Below are positions 25,714 through 33,599 of a stretch of 64,000 nt of DNA, piece after piece (position 1 is the stretch's first letter; each line of letters begins with the position of its first letter). The DNA is from FEN-1139 sp038207155 (lineage in GTDB: Bacteria > Myxococcota_A > Polyangia > Polyangiales > Polyangiaceae). The stretch lies in assembly GCA_038207155.1 (NCBI GenBank), contig JBBRAB010000025.1:5914-69913 (forward strand), given 5' to 3'. A model generated the notes under the pieces. The model did no database searches. It had not been told where the DNA came from and saw nothing but the letters and a program-made list of their open reading frames with translations. A program made the position numbers and the translations under genes.

Positions 25714-26328
25714 ATGCGTTCCCGTCCCACCCTGTTCGCCGCTGTTGCGTTGCTTTTTCCCCTCGCCATGCTCGGTTGCACAGCGAAAATTGGCGATAGT
25801 TGCAGCACGGGCGTCAAATGCTCGCCCCGTGGCGAGCGCATCTGTGATGTCTCGCTGCCGGGCGGCTATTGCACGATCGCCAATTGCGAGCCGGACACCT
25901 GCCCGGAAGAGGCCTCCTGCGTCGCGTTTCGCCTTGCCCCCTCCACGCTGAGCGTCTGCGCCGATCCCGGGGATCTCAGGACGGTTCGCACCTTTTGCAT
26001 GAGGTCTTGCACGTCCGACAGCGATTGCCGCAGTCCGGACTACCAGTGCGTGGACCTCAATGCGCCAGAAAATCCCTATGGAGCGGCGCTTGCCGACCAG
26101 GGAAAATCTGACGGGCGCGTCTGCATCGGTCCTTACACGGCCAAATCGAGCAGCCAGACCAAGGGCGCTACCGCCGACTACTGCAAGTTTGGCCCGTTTA
26201 CGCCGATCGTTCCCGTCGTGACCAGCGGCGCAGGCGGAGCTGGCGGCAAGGGTGGCGCTGGCGGCAAGGGTGGCGCTGGCGGCGCGGTAGCGACCACGGG
26301 CGGCGGCGGTGGTACGGGCGGCAAGTAG
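25714..26328 (+). CDS. Cys-rich secreted lipoprotein with Gly-rich tail
   Basis: 204 residues from ATG 25714, which gives a clean lipoprotein signal (LFAAVALLFPLAMLGC). The mature domain carries about 14 cysteines (GDSCSTGVKCSPRGERIC, YCTIANCEPDTCPEEASC, MRSCTSDSDCRSPDYQC), likely disulphide-bonded at the cell surface. The end is a Gly/Ala/Lys repeat (GGKGGAGGKGGAGG) of a kind common in myxobacterial surface proteins. Upstream in-frame ATGs (for example 25621) lie before the signal and are unlikely. The 3' end overlaps the first bases of the oppB-like gene. Confidence 0.78.
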   Translation: MRSRPTLFAAVALLFPLAMLGCTAKIGDSCSTGVKCSPRGERICDVSLPGGYCTIANCEPDTCPEEASCVAFRLAPSTLSVCADPGDLRTVRTFCMRSCTSDSDCRSPDYQCVDLNAPENPYGAALADQGKSDGRVCIGPYTAKSSSQTKGATADYCKFGPFTPIVPVVTSGAGGAGGKGGAGGKGGAGGAVATTGGGGGTGGK

Positions 26329-27283
26329 TCGCTGGATTGGTCGCATTGGGCGCGCAGTCGCGCAGGGGGCCGCGCGAGCGGCGGCTTCCTTGGGCGTACT
26401 GCTCGCGCTCGCAACCCTGGTGTTTCTCGCGCTGCGACTCCTGCCCGGAGATCCAGCCGCGCTGATTCTCGGGGATGAAGCGCCTGAGTCAGCGCGACGC
26501 GTGCTGCGCGCGCGGCTCGGTCTCGATGTCTCGTTGGCTCAGCAATACGCGCGCTTCGTGTGGGGTCTGCTGACGCTCGATCTGGGGCCATCACTAGCGC
26601 GCCCGGCGAGCCCAGCATTTCATCTCGTGGGCGAGGCGCTCGGTCCCACCGCGGAGCTGGCGTTTGGCTCAGTGGCGCTTGGGAGTCTCGGCGGGCTGCT
26701 GGCGGGACTTGGCTGCGTGGGGCCCTGGCTTGGCCGTGGGCGGGAAGCGCTCCACAGCCTCGTTCTCACGGTGTCCAGCGTGCCGCTGCTCGCCTTTGCC
26801 CCACTCGTGACCTGGTTGCTAGCCGTGCGACTGCGCTGGGTGCCACTGCCGGGAGATCCCGACAGCGGACTCGCGGGGCTGCTGTTTGCGGCGGGGCTGC
26901 TGGCGCTGCCGCTCGGCGCGCAGGTGGCACGCATCACGCGCGCTTCCTTGCTCGATGAAGCGCGCGCGCAGTACCTCACCGTTGCCCGCGCCAAGGGTGC
27001 ATCACCGGCGCGCGCCTGGTTGCTCCACGCGCTGCCGGTCGCGAGCGCGCCGATTCTCGTGGTGATCGCCGCGCAGCTCGGTGCGCTGCTCGGTGGCGCG
27101 GTCGTGCTCGAGCGACTCTTCGAACGCCCCGGTCTCGGCTCACTCATGCTGCTGGCGTATGCCACGCGTGATCTGCCCGTGCTCGAGGCCGCGGTCGTGG
27201 CCGCGGGCATGCTATTTGTGGTCGTTCAGGCCATGGCGGGCCTGCTTGAATCACTGCTCGATCCACGCGGGAGGCAGGCGTGA
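26309..27283 (+). CDS. oppB: Oligopeptide/dipeptide ABC transporter permease (OppB/DppB type)
   Basis: A 324-residue inner-membrane permease with about six helices. It opens with LGVLLALATLVFLALRLLPGDPAALILG (the OppB-type first helix and PGDP motif) and has the EAA loop ARAQYLTVARAKGASPARA coupling to the ATPase, then IVVERLF-like VVLERLFERPGLGSLML. GTG at 26309 is used, overlapping the previous gene by 20 nt; no better start is visible before the first helix. The stop overlaps oppC by 4 nt. Its ATPases are probably the products at 5161-7217. Confidence 0.9.
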   Translation: MVRAASSRWIGRIGRAVAQGAARAAASLGVLLALATLVFLALRLLPGDPAALILGDEAPESARRVLRARLGLDVSLAQQYARFVWGLLTLDLGPSLARPASPAFHLVGEALGPTAELAFGSVALGSLGGLLAGLGCVGPWLGRGREALHSLVLTVSSVPLLAFAPLVTWLLAVRLRWVPLPGDPDSGLAGLLFAAGLLALPLGAQVARITRASLLDEARAQYLTVARAKGASPARAWLLHALPVASAPILVVIAAQLGALLGGAVVLERLFERPGLGSLMLLAYATRDLPVLEAAVVAAGMLFVVVQAMAGLLESLLDPRGRQA

Positions 27284-28077
27284 GCAAGCGTTTTCGTGGC
27301 GTGGGCGCCTTGGCTCCTCTCGCGGTGTGGGTCGCGCTGGCAGCATTGCTCGCGACGCGCGGCGAGCCGGGTCGGTTTCACTGGGGACACTCACTCGAAG
27401 GGCCGAGTCGAAGGGCTTGGTTTGGTTTTGGTGAGGCGGGGATAGAGCTAGGCGCGTACGTCGGGCACGCCACCCTGCGCGTGCTGCTCCTGGCCGCGGT
27501 GGTGGCCTTGCTTGGGGTCGTGATAGGCGGTCCGCTCGGTGCGCTGGCTGCGATGCGCCGGGGTGCGTTCGAGCGATTCGTGCTCGCAACCTGCGATCTC
27601 GTGCAGTCATTTCCGACGTTTTTACTCGCGCTCGCAGTGCTGTGCGCTGTGTCGGTGCCCTCGCGCTGGCACCTGGTGGGCGTGTTTGGGCTGACGGCTT
27701 GGGCGCCGTTCGCCAGGCTCGCAGCCGCGCGCGCGCGCTCCCTCTCGCAGGCGGATTTCGTCGTCGCTTCGCGCGCGCTCGGGGCCACTTCGACGGTCAC
27801 GCTGTTTCGTCATGTGCTGCCGCATCTCGTCGCTCCACTCGCCGTGCAGCTCGGCACCAGCGCAGCGGGCGTGGTGCTGGGGGAGACGGCCTTGGCCTTC
27901 GTCGGCCTAGGGCCGAGTGATGGCGTGAGCCTGGGCTCGCTGCTCGAGCAGGGCAGCTCCCTGATGCTGCGCGCACCCCACATTCTGGCCTGGGGGGCCT
28001 GCGCGGTGACCCTGACGAGTGGCGGCCTGCAGCTGGCCTCTGAGGGACTGAGACGGCGCTTGCTCGTCGGGCGCTGA
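27280..28077 (+). CDS. oppC: Oligopeptide/dipeptide ABC transporter permease (OppC/DppC type)
   Basis: A 265-residue permease, GTG start overlapping the oppB stop. Helices at about 10-25, 60-85, 95-130, 140-150, 185-210 and 235-250. It has the OppC pattern GGPLGALAAMRRG, FPTFLLALAVL and the EAA loop ADFVVASRALGATSTVTLFRHVLPHLVAPL, then GETALAFVGLGPSDGVSLGSLL. It is shorter than typical OppC (about 300), mainly in the N-terminal part. Its last codons and stop are duplicated directly downstream (see repeat at 28069). Confidence 0.9.
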   Translation: MSKRFRGVGALAPLAVWVALAALLATRGEPGRFHWGHSLEGPSRRAWFGFGEAGIELGAYVGHATLRVLLLAAVVALLGVVIGGPLGALAAMRRGAFERFVLATCDLVQSFPTFLLALAVLCAVSVPSRWHLVGVFGLTAWAPFARLAAARARSLSQADFVVASRALGATSTVTLFRHVLPHLVAPLAVQLGTSAAGVVLGETALAFVGLGPSDGVSLGSLLEQGSSLMLRAPHILAWGACAVTLTSGGLQLASEGLRRRLLVGR

Positions 28078-28134
28078 CGGCGCGGCGCGCCACGGCGCCG
28101 TGAGCGGGCGCTGACGGAGCGGCGGGCCACGGCG
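28069..28134 (+). repeat. Imperfect tandem direct repeat copying the oppC 3' end
   Basis: Unit 1 starts at 28069 and unit 2 at 28106, period 37; both begin GGGCGCTGACGG and run on as CGGCGGGCCACGGCG or a close variant. Each copy carries the last Gly-Arg codons and the TGA stop. Confidence 0.75.
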
Positions 28135-28158
28135 GGCATCTTCTGGTATGGGCGGGGC

Positions 28159-28992
28159 GTGTTTGGCTACAGCCCCCTGCCGCGAACGCTGCCCGCCGCT
28201 CTGCGCGACCTCTGCTCAGCGAAGGTGCCCGTGCGCCGCGCCGCGATCACCGATCTTGCGCGCTTCACGGAGGGCGCAGAGCGTGAGGCTGTCGTGCGCG
28301 CGATTGCGGAGCGTTTCAAGCAAGAACCGCTCCCGGTCCTTCGCGTGGCGCTGCTGCTCACGATCGCCGACGGTGAGTTTAGTGAGCTTCTACCGACAGT
28401 TACCGGCGCACTTGCCGATGCGGATGGTGCCGTCAAGCAGCACGCACTGCTGGCGCTCGGTGAGCTTGCGGACGACGTCGATGCGAGTGCGCACGCACTT
28501 GTTTCTCCCTATCTAGCGAGCGAGCAGCCCGCGCTGCGCTATCAGGCGCTCGTCACCTGGACGCGCCTCAAGGGGACCGACGGCCAGCGAGAGCTCGAGC
28601 AGGGGCTCGCCGACAGCGACGCTGAAGTGCGCTGGATCGCCCTGCGTTTGCTCGAAGAGCAGGACTGGCCCCTGACGGAAAAACTCGAGCAGCGACTGAC
28701 GCTCATGCTGTCGGATCCCGAGCGCCGCGTGCGCGACAACGCACTGCTGCTGCTGGCGTGGCACAGTCGAGGTAACGCTTGCGAGCAGATGCTGTCTCTG
28801 CTCGATAAGAGCGAGTTTTCGCTCACCGAGGAGCGTCGTTGCTACGACGTCGTGCTGCGACATCAGCTGCACGCCGCACGTCCCACGCTCGAACGGCGCG
28901 CGCTCCGTCGCTGGGTGACTCATCCCTTGCGCGCGGTCGCCCGGCAAACCCTAGCGGCGCTGAGCCAGGGCAGGAGAGCGCTAAGTAGCTAG
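28159..28992 (+). CDS. HEAT-repeat protein
   Basis: 277 residues, GTG start. It is composed of repeated helical pairs of HEAT/armadillo type: RRAAITDLARFTEGAEREAVV, PVLRVALLLTIADGEFSELL, AVKQHALLALGELADDVD, PALRYQALVTWTRLKGTDG, AEVRWIALRLLEEQDWP and RRVRDNALLLLAWHSRG. Such solenoids mediate protein contacts. No signal peptide or catalytic residue is seen. It follows oppC by 80 nt but also stands alone functionally; the partner is unknown. A PBS-lyase-type HEAT protein is the alternative name. Confidence 0.82.
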   Translation: MFGYSPLPRTLPAALRDLCSAKVPVRRAAITDLARFTEGAEREAVVRAIAERFKQEPLPVLRVALLLTIADGEFSELLPTVTGALADADGAVKQHALLALGELADDVDASAHALVSPYLASEQPALRYQALVTWTRLKGTDGQRELEQGLADSDAEVRWIALRLLEEQDWPLTEKLEQRLTLMLSDPERRVRDNALLLLAWHSRGNACEQMLSLLDKSEFSLTEERRCYDVVLRHQLHAARPTLERRALRRWVTHPLRAVARQTLAALSQGRRALSS

Positions 28993-29044
28993 CGTGCGCG
29001 TGGCTCGAGTGATCGGGAAAAATCGCGGTAGGGTTACGTGTTGG

Positions 29045-29061
29045 GTCGTTGGTCGAACGAC
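29045..29061. terminator. Hairpin in convergent intergenic region
   Basis: GTCGTT-N5-AACGAC at 29045-29061, between the stop of the HEAT gene and the stop of the convergent pseudouridine synthase gene. A second pair GTGAGA/TCTCAC (29068-29104) overlaps the synthase end. No T run, so termination is only suggested. Confidence 0.35.
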
Positions 29062-29100
29062 GACTGGGTGAGATTGTTTGTTCGTTTGGCGTGGCCAGTC

Positions 29101-29982
29101 TCACAGCTCAGCGTCCACGGCTGCGTGACGCAACCATTCGTTAAGTCTTACGTTGGGGTGACCGGCGCCTTGGGCCTCGAGCGCTGCGGTTCTCAGCAGG
29201 GAGATGCGCCGTTGCAATACACGCTCACGCCCTCCAGCTGCTCGCCACAGGGCTGCCACTTCCTCCGTGTCGAGTGCGCGCCATTGGCCCGGACCGAGCG
29301 ACCCCAGGGTCACAGAGCCGACGCGCCTTCGATGAAGCTGATGAAGTGGCAGGTTGAGTGCGGCGCACATGCGACGAATTTGGCGATTTTTGCCGGTGCA
29401 GAGCGTGAGCAGGAGTTCGGTGGTCGCCTCGGTTCGGGCGAGGACCTCCACGGCAGTGGCCTGCGCTAGCCCGTCCTCGAGCGGCACGCCATCCACGAGC
29501 TGCTGCAGTCTCGGGTCTTGGTCTGCGATACAGTCGTCGAGCCACAGCCAGTACAGCTTTTCGGTCTCATGCTCGGGCTGAAGGAGTGCGTTGGCAAGGT
29601 CACCCTCGGTGGTGAACAGGAGCAGCCCCGTCGTTTCCCGATCGAGTCGCCCCACAGGAAAGCTCCCTTCGGGCATCGCGCACAGGTATCCCGAGAGATC
29701 CCGTTTTCCTTGGGGATCTGCGGTGCTGCAGGTCACGCCAAGCGGCTTGTTGAGCATGACATGGTGGTGTTGCTGCCGTGGTAACAGCGGGACGCGGTCG
29801 AGGGTAACGACATCGTCTTCGAACACGAGCTGTGCTGCGTTCACAGGCCCGTCAGCACCCGGTGACGCCACCCGGACCGCGACGCGCTGCTCCGCGATGG
29901 CGCGACGCGCCTGCGCTGCGGACAGCGCACTGGCTTCGCGAAGGTACTTGTCGAGTCGACGCGGAAGGAACAAGGGGTGCAC
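29101..29982 (-). CDS. RsuA/RluB/E/F-family rRNA pseudouridine synthase
   Basis: 293 residues. An N-terminal S4 RNA-binding domain (RRLDKYLREASALSAAQARRAI) precedes the catalytic domain: HVMLNKPLGVTCSTADP, the catalytic-Asp motif GSFPVGRLDRETTGLLLFTTEGD, YWLWLDD and the RNA-binding TGKNRQIRRMCAALNLPL. It isomerises uridine in rRNA. The C-terminal 60 residues (after the RALDTEEV segment) are an extra Arg-rich helix not typical of RsuA. Whether it modifies 16S or 23S rRNA cannot be told. Confidence 0.9.
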   Translation of the reverse strand: MHPLFLPRRLDKYLREASALSAAQARRAIAEQRVAVRVASPGADGPVNAAQLVFEDDVVTLDRVPLLPRQQHHHVMLNKPLGVTCSTADPQGKRDLSGYLCAMPEGSFPVGRLDRETTGLLLFTTEGDLANALLQPEHETEKLYWLWLDDCIADQDPRLQQLVDGVPLEDGLAQATAVEVLARTEATTELLLTLCTGKNRQIRRMCAALNLPLHQLHRRRVGSVTLGSLGPGQWRALDTEEVAALWRAAGGRERVLQRRISLLRTAALEAQGAGHPNVRLNEWLRHAAVDAEL

Positions 29983-30111
29983 AGTGTGTCAGCGCAGTGC
30001 TTCGCGCACCAGTGGCCCATTTTCTCCCGGATTTCGCAGTCAGCTTGGGTCCACGGGATCACTCCTGAGAGCCGCGCTCAGACGCTTCTCCTTTGCCCCA
30101 GTCTCAGGAAG

Positions 30112-30603
30112 TCACAGACACTTGCCCGCCGAGCAGGCAGCGCCGTCGTTGCAACGGCAGTGGCTCGCGCCGTTGCAGACGCAGTGGCCGCTAGCGCAGC
30201 GGTCAAAGGCTACGGAGCTGCCGCATTGGCTGTCGACGCTACAGCCGCATAGGCTTGCGCTGCAGCTCAGCGTGCCGCTGCAGGCGTTTTCGCAGCTGCC
30301 GCACTGGCTTGCTGACTTCGTCACATCGACGCAGTTTCCGCCACAGTCGAGCTCCGGAGCGTTGCAGCTGGGACCTTGCCCGCCGGTGGCAGGGCTGCCT
30401 CCCGTGCTGCCTCCGGTACTCACACCGCCGGAGCCTCCGTTTGAGCTCGCTGCGCCGCTCCCTGAGTTGCCGGCGGCTGCCAATTGGCCGGCGTTTGCGC
30501 TGCTCCCGGGGCCCGCTGGTCCTTCGCTATACTTGCCGTAGTCGTAGCTACAGCTGCTGGTGGCCAGGAGCAGTAGCAGCGTGATTGGCGTTCGATTTGT
30601 CAT
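30112..30603 (-). CDS. Small Cys-rich lipoprotein
   Basis: 163 residues. A lipoprotein signal (ITLLLLLATSSCSYDYG) is followed by a Gly/Ser/Ala/Thr linker (GGSGGVSTGGSTGGSPATGG) and a C-terminal domain with about 16 Cys, opening CNAPELDCGGNCVDVTKSA and continuing QCGSCENACSGTLSC, a pattern I recognise from myxobacterial surface lipoproteins. Its ATG overlaps the stop of the TPR gene (TGATG), so it is the last member of the pseudokinase-TPR-lipoprotein unit. Confidence 0.75.
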   Translation of the reverse strand: MTNRTPITLLLLLATSSCSYDYGKYSEGPAGPGSSANAGQLAAAGNSGSGAASSNGGSGGVSTGGSTGGSPATGGQGPSCNAPELDCGGNCVDVTKSASQCGSCENACSGTLSCSASLCGCSVDSQCGSSVAFDRCASGHCVCNGASHCRCNDGAACSAGKCL

Positions 30604-31574
30604 CAGAAGCTCCCTCGCACTGAGACGTATCCGGGAGAAATTATGGCCGCCACCGCGGGTTCGGCCTTCGGTCGCGACAGCACGAACAAGGTGACGCCAG
30701 TGGCTGCCCCCACGACTCCGACGACCAGTCCGACGTTGGCGAGAGTTTGATAAGTGCGTCCGCGGTCGACGTTCGCACTGCTGCCTGCAGGGCAGACCGC
30801 GCTCGCGCAGTCCGTTTCAAGGCTGCTGTGGGTTGAGCGGTTCATGAGTCCGAACAGCCCGAAGCCCGCAAATCCAGCGACTCCGGCGCCGCCAGCCACG
30901 TAGGCCCAGGTCCGCAATGGATTGCTGCGGACCGGTTCGCGCGCGGGCTCACTTCGCACTGGTGGTGACTCTGGGGCCACCGTCGCGCTCGCCTCCGGTA
31001 GGGAGGCCTCGAGAGTGAGTGCTTCAGTGGCGCCTGTCGCCAGGGTGAGCTCGCGCGTCACGACGCTGTTGTCTGGTCGAGTGAGCGTGACCGTGAGCTT
31101 GCCCGGATCCACCGGAATTGGGCTTTGAAGCTGCTGGTTTGTGAAAACCGTGCTGCCGACTTGGACCGAACGTACTTGCTCACTCGGTACCGTGATGAAC
31201 GCGAGTCTCGGCTTGAGCGCGTCGCCTTCGGCTCGCGCGGCCAGGCCCGTCTCCGCGTAGCGGCCGCGACTCGCGTCAACGTCGGCGACGGTGCCGACAA
31301 ACTCGCGATAGGCCTCGGCGAGCTGACCTGCCTCGCGCAGGCTTCGGGCGAGCATGAGTCGCGAGTTCGGGCTTGCCACAAACTCGTGCGAAGCGCGAAA
31401 AACCGTGGCAGCCTCGGCGTAGCGACCGGCTTCATATAGACCGTCCGCGGCCTCGAAGGTCTTTTGCGCTGCGCGCTTGTGCTCAGGACTCGGTTGGTCG
31501 TTGCCAGCGGCTCGCGCAACCAGGGGTGCTGTTGCTAGCCAGCAGGCGAGTACAGCAAATAGGCATGGTCTCAT
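30603..31574 (-). CDS. TPR-containing membrane protein with PEGA-like domain
   Basis: 323 residues. Signal peptide (LFAVLACWLATAPLVARAAG), then TPR-like helices (AAQKTFEAADGLYEAGRYA, EAATVFRASHEFVASPN, LMLARSLREAGQLAEAYREF), a beta-rich PEGA-type segment (PRLAFITVPSEQVRSVQVG, VDPGKLTVTLTRPDNSVVT) and two membrane helices at about 220-240 and 280-300. This architecture is often encoded beside myxobacterial Ser/Thr kinase genes. It starts 2 nt after the pseudokinase stop and overlaps the lipoprotein gene. Confidence 0.78.
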   Translation of the reverse strand: MRPCLFAVLACWLATAPLVARAAGNDQPSPEHKRAAQKTFEAADGLYEAGRYAEAATVFRASHEFVASPNSRLMLARSLREAGQLAEAYREFVGTVADVDASRGRYAETGLAARAEGDALKPRLAFITVPSEQVRSVQVGSTVFTNQQLQSPIPVDPGKLTVTLTRPDNSVVTRELTLATGATEALTLEASLPEASATVAPESPPVRSEPAREPVRSNPLRTWAYVAGGAGVAGFAGFGLFGLMNRSTHSSLETDCASAVCPAGSSANVDRGRTYQTLANVGLVVGVVGAATGVTLFVLSRPKAEPAVAAIISPGYVSVRGSF

Positions 31575-31576
31575 GG

Positions 31577-32956
31577 TCAGATCCCTCGCGGACGATAAGG
31601 AGCGATCGAGCGGGGTCGATACTGTCTCGTGGAAGCGGGTGACGGCGGGGCAGGTGCCGTCTCACTAGCCTTGCGATTGGTTGACTCGCTTGGTTCTGCG
31701 TCCAGAGCGATGGGGGCGCTCGAAGGCGCCACCGGAACGACACTGGTCACTGCGGCGCTGCTCGTCGCCGCTGCCGCGCCGTGAGCGAGCGCGGGGCGTC
31801 CAGCAGCACCCACAACGATGGGTGACTCCGCGCTTGGCGCAGCGCGCGAGGTTCTGGGATCTGCCGAAAGCTGGACGGGTGAACGAGGGTGGTTCCACAG
31901 GAACCAAGCAAAAACGCCAGAAAGCGCCGCCAATGCGGTCGCGGTCAGCATCAGTCCGCGGTACTTGCGACGACCCACGGGTGGTGGCGAAAGTGACTCG
32001 AGCGAGTGATCGTGAGTGAGCTTCGACGGTGGCCGGCTCGGAGGGAGCAGCTCGAACGGCGCAAGTGAATGCGCGTCGGCTGGCGCCGACTCGCTCTCGT
32101 AGAGCTGTTGATATGGCGCGCGGGGTCGCGTCAGCGGCGGCGCGTTGCTCGCAGAACTCTGCGCGCTGGCAAGATGGGGGGGCGCGTCGCTGGGGTGCGG
32201 GCTGCGCCGCTTGGTGCTGGGGGGTGCGTCTTGGTCGCTCAAGCTGAGTCGAGCCTTGCGCGTCACGGTCGGTCGCTCGCCGACTTCGCCCTCGGCGAAC
32301 GCAAAGGAATTGCTACCGGGTACCAGGCTGATTCTCGCGCGAAATGCCCGGTTGCCAAACGCCGGATCGAGAAAGACGCAGCTGAGTGCCTCGCGCACTC
32401 CGGAGCTGGACGCGACGAATTTTGAGCCCAAGCGGGTCAGCTGACGCTCGAAACTGTGCAGGGTCTGCGGGCGACGCTCGGGGTTCGGAGCGAGTGCCTG
32501 CTGAACGATCCCCGAGAGCAACGCCGGAACCGGCAGCCCGAGTCGTTCGATCTGGTCGAGCGGCTCGACCTCGGTGCGGCGGATTTGTTCACGCAGCTCA
32601 GCGGGAGCGCTCGCGGAAAATAGCACACGATCCGCCAGCAGCTCCCAGAGCAGCACTCCCGCGGTCCAGACTTCGCTTGCCTCGCTGGCACGAGTCCGAC
32701 TATTGGCGAGCTCTTCGGGCGAGAGGTAGCGCATGAGCTCACTCGGTGGATTCGGTCTGCGCGCGTCGAGGATGTACTGGGTTGTCAGTCCCTCGAGCAG
32801 CAAGGTTTCCCCGAATTCGGCGACCACGATCGTGTCCGGAAACACCGTGCGCTGAAAGGTCGGTTGCGGCTCGGCGCTCGGCCTGTTGCGTCGAAAGGCC
32901 TGCGCGGCGGCCAGGGCATCGGTAACGATGCGCACCGCCACGGGGAGCGGAAGCAC
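31577..32956 (-). CDS. C-terminal part of amber-split Ser/Thr kinase-like protein (pseudokinase with membrane anchor)
   Basis: 459 residues from a GTG that follows an in-frame TAG with no gap. The first 150 residues are the C-lobe of an Hanks-type kinase fold: PLPVAVRIVTDALAAAQAF (helix E), LMRYLSPEELANSRTRASE (the APE-equivalent), VWTAGVLLWELLADRVLF (helix F) and PVPALLSGIVQQALAPNPERRPQ. The HRD and DFG motifs are absent (FRRNRPSAEP; AEFGETLLLEG), so it cannot be a normal kinase. A Ser/Pro linker, a membrane helix (GLMLTATALAALSGVFAWFL, about 335) and a low-complexity tail follow. Translation could restart at the GTG, or the TAG could be read through; decay is also possible. Confidence 0.65.
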   Translation of the reverse strand: MLPLPVAVRIVTDALAAAQAFRRNRPSAEPQPTFQRTVFPDTIVVAEFGETLLLEGLTTQYILDARRPNPPSELMRYLSPEELANSRTRASEASEVWTAGVLLWELLADRVLFSASAPAELREQIRRTEVEPLDQIERLGLPVPALLSGIVQQALAPNPERRPQTLHSFERQLTRLGSKFVASSSGVREALSCVFLDPAFGNRAFRARISLVPGSNSFAFAEGEVGERPTVTRKARLSLSDQDAPPSTKRRSPHPSDAPPHLASAQSSASNAPPLTRPRAPYQQLYESESAPADAHSLAPFELLPPSRPPSKLTHDHSLESLSPPPVGRRKYRGLMLTATALAALSGVFAWFLWNHPRSPVQLSADPRTSRAAPSAESPIVVGAAGRPALAHGAAAATSSAAVTSVVPVAPSSAPIALDAEPSESTNRKASETAPAPPSPASTRQYRPRSIAPYRPRGI

Positions 32957-33316
32957 CTACTCGCGCTGCGTAAGGCGGCGCGTGAGCTCGCGCAGTGACA
33001 AACAGGAGAGCGCTTCGCTGATGAGTCGGAGTTCGCCCTCGACGCGCTGTGCGCCGAGCAGCTTTACAAGAAAGTGGTGCGACAGCGAGCGCGCCGAGTC
33101 GACCGCGCACAGTACGTCGTTCGACAAGCACAGATCGGCCGGCACGCGTCGCACGACAACGTCGCGCCCCCCCTCTCTGCCGCTCGTGAGTTGCGCGAGC
33201 CAACAGTTGCCGAGCGGTGCGTCCCACAACTCGTACAAGAGTTCGTGATTCAGCGAGTCGGTGTTGGTGTCAGTCCCGTACACAGGGGTGATAACGGCGC
33301 TCGGGTCCCGCGACAT
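32957..33316 (-). CDS. N-terminal part of amber-split Ser/Thr kinase-like protein
   Basis: 119 residues ending at TAG 32957-32959. It is an N-lobe of the kinase fold in the same reading frame as the following gene: YELWDAPLGNCWLAQLTSG replaces the Gly-rich loop, VVVRRVPADLCL has Arg where the ATP lysine is expected, and SHHFLVKLLGAQRVEGELRLISEAL matches the hinge region. The product LSLRELTRRLTQRE ends exactly where kinases continue to PLPVAVRI, so the TAG interrupts one ancestral gene of about 579 residues. It is transcribed away from lpdA. Confidence 0.6.
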   Translation of the reverse strand: MSRDPSAVITPVYGTDTNTDSLNHELLYELWDAPLGNCWLAQLTSGREGGRDVVVRRVPADLCLSNDVLCAVDSARSLSHHFLVKLLGAQRVEGELRLISEALSCLSLRELTRRLTQRE

Positions 33317-33552
33317 TAGATGGCGCGGAGTTTCAGTGCCGCCGTTCGGCCTGGTTACTTGCCCGCTCGTCTGTCAGTGGTGGATAAAAGCCCCAGCAAT
33401 TGGCGGCGCGCGACCCACGACCTCGGGTAAACCCCAATCCCTCGCCAGGACGTGAGCTTCGGGTTGCGCACAGCAAAATCTGAACGACGAGCGGGGCTGA
33501 GCCCCCGAGAACGGCGCGCGCTGCCGCTTCCGCGGGCACAAAACCCGCAAGG

Positions 33553-33593
33553 AAAGCCGGCCCTTGTGGCTTTGCGAATTGTCGGGTAAAGCC
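33553..33593 (+). promoter_or_regulatory. Mutually exclusive hairpins in lpdA leader
   Basis: AAAGCC (33553-33558), GGCTTT (33568-33573) and AAAGCC (33588-33593) lie in the 47 nt before the lpdA start. The middle element can pair with either flank but not both. The first pairing leaves the region next to the ATG open; the second places a stem end 6 nt before it. The 283-nt gap between the pseudokinase start and lpdA also holds GGGGC-N3-GCCCC and GCGGG-N7-CCCGC pairs but no gene. Confidence 0.35.
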
Positions 33594-33599
33594 GGACCT

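Noticed and set aside
29591..30541. A 316-codon plus-strand frame
   Set aside because: Antisense to the pseudouridine synthase and Cys-rich lipoprotein genes; low-complexity translation rich in Ser and Pro.
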